Assembly (NCBI RefSeq): GCF_007988805.1
Contig: NZ_BJUV01000028.1
Location: 1 to 39,789 of the forward strand
Direction: 5' to 3'
Source: Frigoribacterium faeni
GTDB taxonomy: Bacteria > Actinomycetota > Actinomycetes > Actinomycetales > Microbacteriaceae
Length of the DNA stretch: 39,789 bases
Part shown: piece after piece, positions 26,060-32,302 of the stretch
Layout: every line of letters begins with the position of its first letter
How positions within the stretch are numbered: position 1 is the stretch's first letter
The notes under the pieces: model-generated
Seen by the model: the letters and a program-made list of their open reading frames with translations, nothing else
What the model was told of the DNA's origin: nothing
Database searches by the model: none
Translations under genes and position numbers: made by a program

Positions 26060-27498
26060 CGTGGCTGTGCCTTCGCCTTGATCTTGGACGGCACTGCCGG
26101 CATCTCGTCAGGTCCGTCGATCTTGTCCTGATCCATGCCGTAGTACGCGCCGTAGTTTCCGTACCCGTACGCGTCCGGCCCCTTCGTCGGCAGCATCGTC
26201 ATGACCACGCCGAGCACGCGTCCACCGATGTGCTCGAGGGTGCGCATCGCCGACTGCAGTTCTGCTCGTGTGGTGCGCCCCGCCGCGGCGACGACGATGG
26301 CACCACCAGTCAGCTTCGAGAGGATGGCCGCGTCCGTCACGGGTAGCAGCGGAGGCGCGTCGATGAGCACGTAGTCGAAGGACGACGTGAGGGATTCGAT
26401 CAGTGCGACCATCGCCTTCGATCCGAGCAGCTCGCTCGGGTTCGGGGGAATACGGCCCGCCGGCAACACGTAGAGGGTGCCACGGCCCCACGGCTGGAGG
26501 ACATCTTGCAGGTCTGCTCGACCGATGAGCACGTCCGTGAGACCCACGGCGCCCTCGAGACCCATGGTGTTCGCGAGGCGGGGCAAGCGAAGATCTCCAT
26601 CGATGACGGCGACGGTAGCGCCCGTCTCGGCTAGCGCGATCGCGAGGTTCGACGTCGTCGTCGTCTTGCCCTCGCCCGGCAGAGAGGATGTCATGACGAA
26701 GCAGCGTGAGGTCGACTCGAGATTCACGAACTGCAGGTTGGTACGAAGGGATCTGAAGGATTCGGCTCGGGGGCTGCGAGGGTCCGCGTGCACGATGAGC
26801 GGCTGCTTCTTGGCGCCCGGGTCATAGCTGATACCGCCGAGGATCGGGGCGTCCGTGACCAGTTCGACATCGTGAGACCCGTGGATGCGTGTGTCGAGCG
26901 TGCTGCGCAGCACTGCCGCTCCGACACCGAGGGCCAGGCCGACGATGAATCCCAAGGCGATGTTCACGATGGGGCGAGGGGATGACGGGGATGTCGCTGC
27001 GATGGCCGGCTCGATCGTCGCGATCTTGACGAGACTCGGCCCCCCTCCGGCCGGCGACTCCAGGTCATTGGCGACGACGTCGGCAAAGCTCGACCCGACC
27101 GCGTCTGCGATGGCCGCAGCGCGCTGAGCATCCGTGTCTTGAACCGTGATGTCGATGAGAACCGTGTTGGCGGGGGTCTCAGCCGAGACCTGACCGGCCA
27201 GCTCGCCAGGAGTCATGTTCAGCCCGAGCTCATCGATGACAGGTGTCAGCACACTCGTACTCGTCACCACCGAGGCATACGAGCGCACCTTCTGCTGGGC
27301 GGCGCTGCTGCCCTGAACGAGGTCCGACGCGTTACTGGCGTCCGACGACTGCACACTCACGAAGAGCTGCGTCGACGAGACGTACTTCGGGGTGGCCAGG
27401 ATCGACGAGAGAGCGCCTGCGGCGACTCCCACCAAGGTCACGGCAACGATGAGGATCCATCCCTTGCGGAGAATCCGGATGTAGTCACGCAGCTCCAC
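26056..27498 (-). CDS. Polysaccharide co-polymerase / tyrosine autokinase (Wzc-like BY-kinase)
   Basis: This 480-aa protein joins a Wzz chain-length domain (N-terminus, membrane helices at about 14-36 and 175-197) to a cytoplasmic BY-kinase. The kinase has Walker A 'SSLPGEGKTTTTSN' (near 268-281), Walker A' 'VAVIDGDLRLPRL' (near 294-306) and Walker B 'YVLIDAPPLLPVTD' (near 373-386). The C-terminal tail has a tyrosine cluster, 'YGYGNYGAYYG', the expected autophosphorylation site. It controls polymer length and export through phosphorylation cycles with the phosphatase encoded next. GTG 27498 is supported by AAAGAGG seven bases upstream. It is the first gene of a minus-strand operon facing the biosynthesis genes. 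Confidence 0.95.
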   Translation of the reverse strand: MELRDYIRILRKGWILIVAVTLVGVAAGALSSILATPKYVSSTQLFVSVQSSDASNASDLVQGSSAAQQKVRSYASVVTSTSVLTPVIDELGLNMTPGELAGQVSAETPANTVLIDITVQDTDAQRAAAIADAVGSSFADVVANDLESPAGGGPSLVKIATIEPAIAATSPSSPRPIVNIALGFIVGLALGVGAAVLRSTLDTRIHGSHDVELVTDAPILGGISYDPGAKKQPLIVHADPRSPRAESFRSLRTNLQFVNLESTSRCFVMTSSLPGEGKTTTTSNLAIALAETGATVAVIDGDLRLPRLANTMGLEGAVGLTDVLIGRADLQDVLQPWGRGTLYVLPAGRIPPNPSELLGSKAMVALIESLTSSFDYVLIDAPPLLPVTDAAILSKLTGGAIVVAAAGRTTRAELQSAMRTLEHIGGRVLGVVMTMLPTKGPDAYGYGNYGAYYGMDQDKIDGPDEMPAVPSKIKAKAQPR

Positions 27499-27627
27499 GC
27501 GGCGGCCTCTTTCTGTCGTCGGTCGGGTACCCGGCGCTATGGCACAGCCCCCGAGAGCGGCCCATCATGACGTGAAAAGGCATCGATTTCGATCCTGCCT
27601 CACGAACAATCGTCACATTGAGCCTGG

Positions 27628-27656
27628 ATTATCCTCACATAGCCGTCGCCTGTTTC
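27628..27656 (-). promoter_or_regulatory. Candidate promoter of the kinase operon
   Basis: On the minus strand GAAACA (27656-27651) lies 17 bases before GATAAT (27633-27628). The match to -35 is weak but the -10 is good. The direct repeat TCACAT occurs at 27613-27618 and 27635-27640 (22 bases apart, two helical turns) around this site. A palindrome ATCGATTTCGAT (27582-27593) lies in the leader. These could be regulator sites. Confidence 0.35.
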
Positions 27657-27685
27657 CGAACTTCCGGGTCCTGATCGTGATACTT

Positions 27686-27703
27686 GGCCCCTTGAATGGG
27701 GCC
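27686..27703 (-). terminator. Hairpin after the VanZ-like gene
   Basis: GGCCCC (27686-27691) and GGGGCC (27698-27703) flank a 6-base loop, about 30 bases beyond the VanZ-like stop codon. There is no strong T-run. It probably separates VanZ-like transcription from the downstream kinase operon. Confidence 0.4.
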
Positions 27704-27733
27704 CGCTGTTCATCCGATGGGAGTAGGGGGCGG

Positions 27734-28243
27734 CTAGACCGAAGCGTCGATGCGCTCGCGCGACCGCCGCTCCTGACGCCGGGCGCGCCTCCTCGTCAGG
27801 CGGCTCGATCTGCGGAACCAGAGCGCAGCCACGCCCACGATCGAGCCGATCAGGGCACCGAGCGTGTTCGCGATGACGTCGTCGACGGTCGCGAACCTCG
27901 ACGGCAGGAAGAAATGTTGACCCAGCTCGACGGTCACGCTGCCGAGCAGCCCCACGACGACCCCGAGCCACCAGCGGCGGCCGCCGACCAACAGCACGAC
28001 GATCAATCCGACCGGTGCGAAGAACGCGATGTTCGCCGTGAATTCGAGCGCGTTGTAGTCGAACGCCTCGGGCAGGCCCCGCTCATGCAGCCGCCACAGC
28101 ATCCGATCGATCATCGGACGTGCACCGCGGTCGACCGGCGTCGGCCAGAAGGCGATCAAAGCCACGGCGACCCCGTAGAGCGCCAGCGCCGCGACGGCGA
28201 TCGTCCGGCTCGCCCAGGAGGCGCGCAACGTCGCACGGGTCAT
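27734..28243 (-). CDS. VanZ-like family membrane protein
   Basis: This small membrane protein (169 aa) has about four helices and the VanZ-like features 'FTANIAFFAPVGLIVVLL', 'ELGQHFFLPSRFATVDDVIANTLGA' (split across helix 3 and 4) and a strongly basic C-terminus. The family is named after a teicoplanin-resistance accessory gene, but most members near polysaccharide or wall genes have no proven role, so resistance should not be assumed. The ATG at 28243 is preferred because GAGAGG lies seven bases upstream; a longer reading to 28300 lacks support. It lies upstream of, and in the same direction as, the kinase operon, with a hairpin between. Confidence 0.85.
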   Translation of the reverse strand: MTRATLRASWASRTIAVAALALYGVAVALIAFWPTPVDRGARPMIDRMLWRLHERGLPEAFDYNALEFTANIAFFAPVGLIVVLLVGGRRWWLGVVVGLLGSVTVELGQHFFLPSRFATVDDVIANTLGALIGSIVGVAALWFRRSSRLTRRRARRQERRSRERIDASV

Positions 28244-28403
28244 GGTCACGCCTCTCGTCGGGCGTCGTGAGCGACACTGGCCCGACGGTCTGACCGCCAT
28301 GGTGACAGACCGAGCCTGGGGAACCGCACTTGACGCGCAAGCGAAACGACCCGAGCCGTTCCACCTCGCCGGCCACCGCAGCGGGTGACCGAGGCTCCCC
28401 CGA

Positions 28404-29564
28404 TCAGCCGACCCGCGCCTCCAGCCGGGCCATCACCTGCCGCGCGACGCTGCGGCCTGCGCGGTTCGCGCCGATGGTGGACGCCTGCGGCCCGTAGCCG
28501 GCCAGGAAGATCCGCGGATCACGCTCCGACACCCCCGCCGTCACCGCCACGCCGCCCGACTGCTCGCGCAGGTGCAGCTCCGACAGGTGGTGCAGCTCGG
28601 CCCGGAACCCCGTCGCCCAGATGATCGCGTCCGCCCGCACGAGCTCGCCGTCGGCGAACCGCACCCCCTCCGGCTCGATCGACGTGAACATCGGCCGTTC
28701 GACGAGCACGCCCCGCTCGATCGCCGCGGCGAACCTCCGCGTCAGAGGCACACCGGTGCCGCTGACGATGCTGGGCAGGGTGGCGCCGCGCCGCGCCGCC
28801 TCGTCCTGCTCCGCGACGGCCGCGACCGCCGCCTCCTGAGCCAGTCCCTCTCCCCGCGCCTGCCACTCGACGGGACGCCGCGTCACCCACGTGGTCGACG
28901 CCGACACCCCCTCGAGCTCGAGGACGAACCCGATCGCGCTCGTCCCTCCGCCGACCACCACGACGTCGAGGCCCTCGAACTCGCCCGCCTCGCGGTAGTC
29001 CGCCGTGTGCAGCTGCCGGCCAGCGAACCGGTCGCGGCCGGGGTACCAGGGGACGAACGGCGCTCCCCACGTCCCCGACGCGTTCACCACCACCTCCGCG
29101 ACGAGCTCACGCTCGATCGGTTGCGCCTCCGCATCCCCCGAGGAGGCGCGGGTCGAGGAGGCACGGGTCACGTACCTCACAGCCAGCCCGCCACCGCGAT
29201 CCCCCACGGCCCGCACCTCCGCGGGACGCCGCACCCGCAGGTCGAACGCCCGCTCGTACCGCTCGTAGTAGTCGGCGACGATCTGGCTGGCCGGGGCGTC
29301 GCGGTCCGCGGTGTCGAAGCTGAGGCCCAGCTCGGACATGCCGGGCAGGTCGTTCACCCGGTGCGCGGAGCCCAGACGGAGGGAGTCCCACCGGTGCTGC
29401 CACGCGCCTCCCGGGCCCGGTCCGCGGTCGAGCACGACGAGGTCGACGCCCGGCACGAGCCCCAGCCGGCGCAGATGCCAGGCGACCGAGAGCCCGGCCT
29501 GACCAGCGCCGATGACGGCGACACGGGTACGCTCGGGTTCGGCCGTCGTCGTCACCTTTGTCAT
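28404..29564 (-). CDS. FAD-dependent monooxygenase-like oxidoreductase (FMO/CzcO type)
   Basis: This 386-aa flavoprotein has an FAD Rossmann motif 'VAVIGAGQAGLSVAWHLRR' (about residues 15-33). The FMO signature is present as 'FAGRQLHTADY' (near 178-188), a second NAD(P)H motif 'VVVVGGGTSAIGFV' lies near 195-208 and 'IIWATGFRAE' near 314. It should use NAD(P)H and oxygen to oxidise an unknown small molecule in the cytoplasm; a bound-flavin reductase role is also possible. A 'TRASSTRASS' segment (about 132-141) is encoded by two tandem copies of a 15-bp repeat found throughout the flanks and looks like an insertion in a surface loop. The upstream ribosome site is weak. Confidence 0.88.
   Translation of the reverse strand: MTKVTTTAEPERTRVAVIGAGQAGLSVAWHLRRLGLVPGVDLVVLDRGPGPGGAWQHRWDSLRLGSAHRVNDLPGMSELGLSFDTADRDAPASQIVADYYERYERAFDLRVRRPAEVRAVGDRGGGLAVRYVTRASSTRASSGDAEAQPIERELVAEVVVNASGTWGAPFVPWYPGRDRFAGRQLHTADYREAGEFEGLDVVVVGGGTSAIGFVLELEGVSASTTWVTRRPVEWQARGEGLAQEAAVAAVAEQDEAARRGATLPSIVSGTGVPLTRRFAAAIERGVLVERPMFTSIEPEGVRFADGELVRADAIIWATGFRAELHHLSELHLREQSGGVAVTAGVSERDPRIFLAGYGPQASTIGANRAGRSVARQVMARLEARVG
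29141..29170. repeat. Two tandem 15-bp repeat copies inside the flavoprotein gene
   Basis: AGGAGGCGCGGGTCG (29141-29155) is followed at once by AGGAGGCACGGGTCA (29156-29170), with two mismatches. The unit contains the dispersed motif GGAGGCGCGG seen at many intergenic and coding sites in the flanks. Being 15 bp, it keeps the reading frame and adds five residues per copy. Confidence 0.8.
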
Positions 29565-29618
29565 TCTGCCCGCTCGAAGCTCGTCTGCAGCCGGAGCGCA
29601 GCCGGGGCATGGGGTACA

Positions 29619-29627
29619 TGATAAGAT
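29619..29627 (+). promoter_or_regulatory. Extended -10 promoter for the DUF3073 gene
   Basis: TGATAAGAT combines a TG extension with a TAAGAT -10 box in an AT-richer patch. Transcription would start near 29634 and give a leader of about 78 bases. No clear -35 box was found, as is common for extended -10 promoters. Confidence 0.45.
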
Positions 29628-29711
29628 CGGTCCAGTTTTGCAACTGTCATCTGTCGGCTGTACCCGGTTCGTCCGACACCGCTTCCGGGCCGAATTCAGA
29701 GGGGGTCACGC

Positions 29712-29912
29712 ATGGGGCGCGGCCGTCAAAAAGCCAAGCACACCAAGGTCGCCAGAGAGCTGAAGTACTTCAGCCCTGACACCAACTACGGTGCACTCGA
29801 AAAAGAGCTGGCTACCAAGAGCGACTCCGGCGACGACTACGTCGACAAGTGGGCCGATGATTTCGACGACGACGAATACGGCGCCGAGACCGACCAGAAC
29901 AAGAGCGCCTAA
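29712..29912 (+). CDS. DUF3073 family protein
   Basis: This 66-aa protein starts 'MGRGRQKAKHTKVARELKY' and ends in a very acidic tail ('DDYVDKWADDFDDDEY'), which is the DUF3073 pattern conserved in actinobacteria and usually encoded next to purM. Its function is not known. The basic head and acidic tail suggest a nucleic-acid or ribosome-associated protein, but this is a guess. AGAGGGGG before the ATG gives a strong ribosome site. A VOC-domain gene follows after 11 bases, probably in the same transcript, and both converge on purM. Confidence 0.9.
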   Translation: MGRGRQKAKHTKVARELKYFSPDTNYGALEKELATKSDSGDDYVDKWADDFDDDEYGAETDQNKSA

Positions 29913-29923
29913 GGCTCACGGTC

Positions 29924-30361
29924 ATGACCTCGACGCCTGACTCCTTCGACGCCGGTTCCTTCGACGCGTCGACCACCGCCACGGCCCCGGTCGCTGCGAG
30001 CACCCCGTCGCTCGAGTGGGAGCAGGTGATCGTCGATGCGCTCGAACCCGCCACGCTCGCGCACTGGTGGGCCGAGGCGCTCGGCTGGGTCGTCGTCTCC
30101 CCCGTCGGCGACGACGAGCCCGAGATCCGCAGCAGCCCCGACTCCCTGCCGGGGTTGCTCTTCGTGCGCGTACCCGAGGCCAAGACCCTCAAGAACCGCC
30201 TGCACCTCGACTTCCGCCCCGACGATCAGGACGCCGAGGTCGAGCGCCTGCTCGCATTGGGAGCGACGCGCTCCGACGTCGGACAGACCTCCGACGTCTC
30301 CTGGGTCGTGCTCGCCGATCCCGAGGGCAACGAGTTCTGCGTGCTCGGCTCGCGCCGCTGA
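29924..30361 (+). CDS. VOC (glyoxalase-like) family protein
   Basis: The 145-aa protein has an N-terminal Thr/Ala-rich extension of about 28 residues. A single vicinal-oxygen-chelate-like unit follows: 'DALEPATLAHWWAEALGW' (first beta-alpha), 'KNRLHLDFRPDDQDAEVERL' (with the typical His) and 'VVLADPEGNEFCVL' (with the metal-ligand-type Glu). It may bind a metal or small ligand; the reaction is unknown. It follows the DUF3073 gene closely, and its end faces purM across a long repeat-filled gap. The stop is followed directly by GAGCCACG-type tandem repeats. Confidence 0.85.
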   Translation: MTSTPDSFDAGSFDASTTATAPVAASTPSLEWEQVIVDALEPATLAHWWAEALGWVVVSPVGDDEPEIRSSPDSLPGLLFVRVPEAKTLKNRLHLDFRPDDQDAEVERLLALGATRSDVGQTSDVSWVVLADPEGNEFCVLGSRR

Positions 30362-30397
30362 ACCCTGCCCGGGCGTCGGTCGGAGCACCGCACCGCC

Positions 30398-30493
30398 GAG
30401 CCACGCGCCGCGTCGCGCCGCCCCGCCGAGCCACGCGCCGCGTTTCGCCGCGTCGCTGAGCCACGTGCCGCGTCGCTGAGCCACGCCCCACGT
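30398..30493. repeat. Tandem GAGCCACGCGCCGCGT repeats after the VOC gene
   Basis: Four copies of a GAGCCACGCGCCGCGT-type unit start at 30398, 30428, 30458 and 30478 (periods 30, 30 and 20). The first two are identical over the 16 bases and the later two diverge. No gene is supported here; minus-strand frames through the stretch are low-complexity repeat translations. Confidence 0.7.
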
Positions 30494-30743
30494 CACGAAG
30501 CCGCGCCACGCCTCCTGGAGCCGCACTCCCCGGCGATCCCGCGCGCAACAGGTCGGCCCGGCGAACGACGCCGCTCCGACTCCACCTATTACGCATGGAT
30601 GCGAAAGAAGCACTGGCCACGCAGACTCGCCCGGCGACACCACGCACCGCAGGTCCGCCCGCTGACAGCGCGCACCGCAGGTCCGCCCGCTGACAGCGCG
30701 CACCGCAGGTCCGCCCGGCGAACGACTCCGCTCCCACTCCACC

Positions 30744-30765
30744 TATTACGCATCGATGCGTAATA
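30744..30765. repeat. Perfect 22-bp palindrome (array copy 2)
   Basis: The sequence reads the same on both strands, with half-site TATTACGCATC and a central ATCGAT. It is AT-rich within very GC-rich surroundings. Copy 1 at 30584-30610 is degenerate on its right side, while the left half-site is intact. Confidence 0.9.
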
Positions 30766-30870
30766 ACGGACTGGCCACGCAGACTCGCCCGGCGACATTG
30801 CGCACCGCAGGTCCGCCCGCTGACAGCACGCACCGCAGGTCCGCCCGGCGAACGACTCCGCTCCCACTCG

Positions 30871-30898
30871 ACCTATTACGCATCGATGCGTAATAGGT
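30871..30898. repeat. Perfect 28-bp palindrome (array copy 3)
   Basis: Half-site ACCTATTACGCATC is followed by its exact complement, giving 14 bp per arm with no spacer. It extends the 22-bp palindrome of copy 2 by three base pairs on each side. It could form a cruciform or bind a dimeric protein. Confidence 0.9.
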
Positions 30899-31013
30899 GC
30901 TGGGCGCGCAAAGAGTTCCGCCGGTCGGTCCTGCGCACACCGGTCACGGCACGCGAGCCGCTCACCCGCCGCCGCACTCCCCGGCCTAGGGCCCCAGCAC
31001 CTCCGCACGGACG

Positions 31014-31078
31014 TCACACCACGATCCGCCCGTGAAACCACGTTTATCCGTGGTGTGATCGCGAAAGTGTGGTTTCAC
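31014..31078. terminator. Nested inverted repeats between the VOC and purM genes
   Basis: GTGAAACCAC (31032-31041) pairs with GTGGTTTCAC (31069-31078), and TCACACC (31014-31020) pairs with GGTGTGA (31052-31058). The two stems overlap, so they are alternative folds. Placed just beyond the end of minus-strand purM (stop at 31107), they may act as its terminator, but no T-run is present. Confidence 0.45.
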
Positions 31079-31106
31079 CGCACCCGGCACCCGGCCCCCC
31101 GCCCGC

Positions 31107-32231
31107 TCAGCCGGCGAACGCCCCGACCAGCCGCACCGCGCCTCCATCGACGCCCTTGGCGCCCTGCTCGAACCCGGTCAGGTCGCGCGTCGCCGTCGCG
31201 ACCGTGCCGACCTGCCAGGTCTCGATGCCGTCGGCGACCAGCGCGGCCGAGACCGCGGCCGCCTGCGACGCCGCGACGACCGCGATCATGCCGATGCCGA
31301 GGTTCCAGGTGCCCTCGCTCGACTCGAGCGTCGAACCGGCCAGGTCGCTCAGCACCCGGAAGACGGGCGCCGGCGACCACGTCGCACGGTCGACCTCGGT
31401 CCACGAGCCCTGCGGCAGCACCCGGGCGAGGTTCGCCGCGATGCCGCCGCCGGTCACGTGGCTGAGCGAGTGCACGGCCCCGGCGAGCGCCGGGTCGTCG
31501 AGCACCCGCAGCAGAGGAGAGGTGTACAGCCGCGTCGGCTCGAGCAGGGCCTCGCCGAGGGTGCCCGACAGGTCGGCGACCGAGTCGGTGTAGCCGAGGT
31601 CGCGCGACGCGAGGATGTGGCGCACCAGCGAGAAGCCGTTCGAGTGCAGGCCCGACGAGGCGAGCGCGAGCACGACGTCTCCGTCGGCGACCAGGTGCGG
31701 ACCGAGCTGGCGGTCGGCCTCGACCGCGCCGACCGCGGCACCGGCCACGTCGTAGTCGTCGGGGCCCAGGAGGCCCGGGTGCTCGGCGGTCTCGCCGCCG
31801 ACCAGGGCGGTGCCGGTCTCGCTGCAGGCGCGGGCGATGCCCTCCACGATGGCGGCGATGCGGGTGGGGACGACCCGGCCGCAGGCGATGTAGTCGGTCA
31901 TGATCATCGGGCGGGCGCCGACCACGACGATGTCGTCGACGACCATGCCGACGAGGTCCTGACCGATGGTGTCGTGCTTGTCGAGGGCCTGCGCGATGGC
32001 GACCTTCGTGCCGACGCCGTCGGTCGAGGTGGCGAGCAGGGGCCGGTCGAACGACTTCAGGAACGACACGTCGAACATGCCGGCGAATCCGCCGACGCCG
32101 CCCACCACGCCCGGGCCGTGAGTGGCACTGACCGCGGCTTTCATCAACTCCACGGCGCGGTCGCCGGCGGCCGTGTCGACACCCGCCGCGGCGTAGGAGG
32201 CGCTGGTCGAGGGGGCAGAGGAGGTCGCCAT
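31107..32231 (-). CDS. purM: Phosphoribosylformylglycinamidine cyclo-ligase
   Basis: PurM (AIR synthetase) closes the imidazole ring in purine synthesis, converting FGAM and ATP to AIR in the cytoplasm. The 374-aa protein matches the family length and shows 'YAAAGVDTAAGDRAVELMK', 'LLATSTDGVGTKVAIAQ', 'DDIVVVGARPMIMTDYIACG', 'ALVGGETAEHPGLL' and 'LASSGLHSNGFSLVR'. The ATG at 32231 has only a weak ribosome site. It is transcribed away from purF across a 71-bp gap, whereas these genes run in the same direction in Mycobacterium. A copy of the dispersed CCGCGCCTCC motif lies in its last codons. Confidence 0.97.
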   Translation of the reverse strand: MATSSAPSTSASYAAAGVDTAAGDRAVELMKAAVSATHGPGVVGGVGGFAGMFDVSFLKSFDRPLLATSTDGVGTKVAIAQALDKHDTIGQDLVGMVVDDIVVVGARPMIMTDYIACGRVVPTRIAAIVEGIARACSETGTALVGGETAEHPGLLGPDDYDVAGAAVGAVEADRQLGPHLVADGDVVLALASSGLHSNGFSLVRHILASRDLGYTDSVADLSGTLGEALLEPTRLYTSPLLRVLDDPALAGAVHSLSHVTGGGIAANLARVLPQGSWTEVDRATWSPAPVFRVLSDLAGSTLESSEGTWNLGIGMIAVVAASQAAAVSAALVADGIETWQVGTVATATRDLTGFEQGAKGVDGGAVRLVGAFAG

Positions 32232-32302
32232 TCGTTCATCCGTTCGGTGTCGCTCTAGACTGTCGCGGTAACCCCAACTCTACGGTCTGGAGCCAGATCC
32301 GC
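32232..32302. promoter_or_regulatory. Divergent promoter region of purM and purF
   Basis: On the plus strand TAGACT (32256-32261) is a likely -10 box for purF, leaving a leader of about 35 bases with GGAG ten bases before the ATG. On the minus strand TAGAGT (32282-32277) could serve purM. The two promoters would overlap in 71 bp. No purine riboswitch-like structure or PurR-type operator was recognised. Confidence 0.5.

Larger units (their letters stand above)
30584..30898. repeat. Nested extragenic repeat array with long palindromes
   Basis: A long unit is repeated with starts at 30584, 30741 and 30871. Each copy begins with ACCTATTACGCAT and a palindrome. The full units (157 and 130 bp) differ mainly in the number of an inner 28-bp tandem repeat. 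Inner copies (GCACCGCAGGTCCGCCCG followed by CTGACAGC or a variant) begin at 30644, 30672, 30700, 30802 and 30830. The array lies in the 745-bp gap between the convergent VOC and purM genes and has no supported gene. Regular copy-number differences point to slippage or recombination. Confidence 0.9.

Noticed and set aside
27734-28243. Reading the VanZ-like gene as evidence of glycopeptide resistance
   Set aside because: No vanHAX-type genes are near, and VanZ-like proteins are widespread with unproven roles.
8011-28400. Treating the polysaccharide block as a prophage or integrative element
   Set aside because: No integrase, phage structural gene, tRNA target or flanking attachment repeats were seen; only composition, motif absence and start-codon use suggest separate origin.
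30398-30898. CRISPR-like array
   Set aside because: Repeats are directly adjacent or nested, without unique spacers of regular length, and no cas gene is nearby.
29909-31041. Long minus-strand frames rich in 'ADLRC'-like steps resembling pentapeptide-repeat proteins
   Set aside because: They are translations of the 28-bp and longer DNA repeats through a gap with no ribosome site. They overlap the VOC gene on the other strand, and several frames are open at once as expected for GC-rich repeats.
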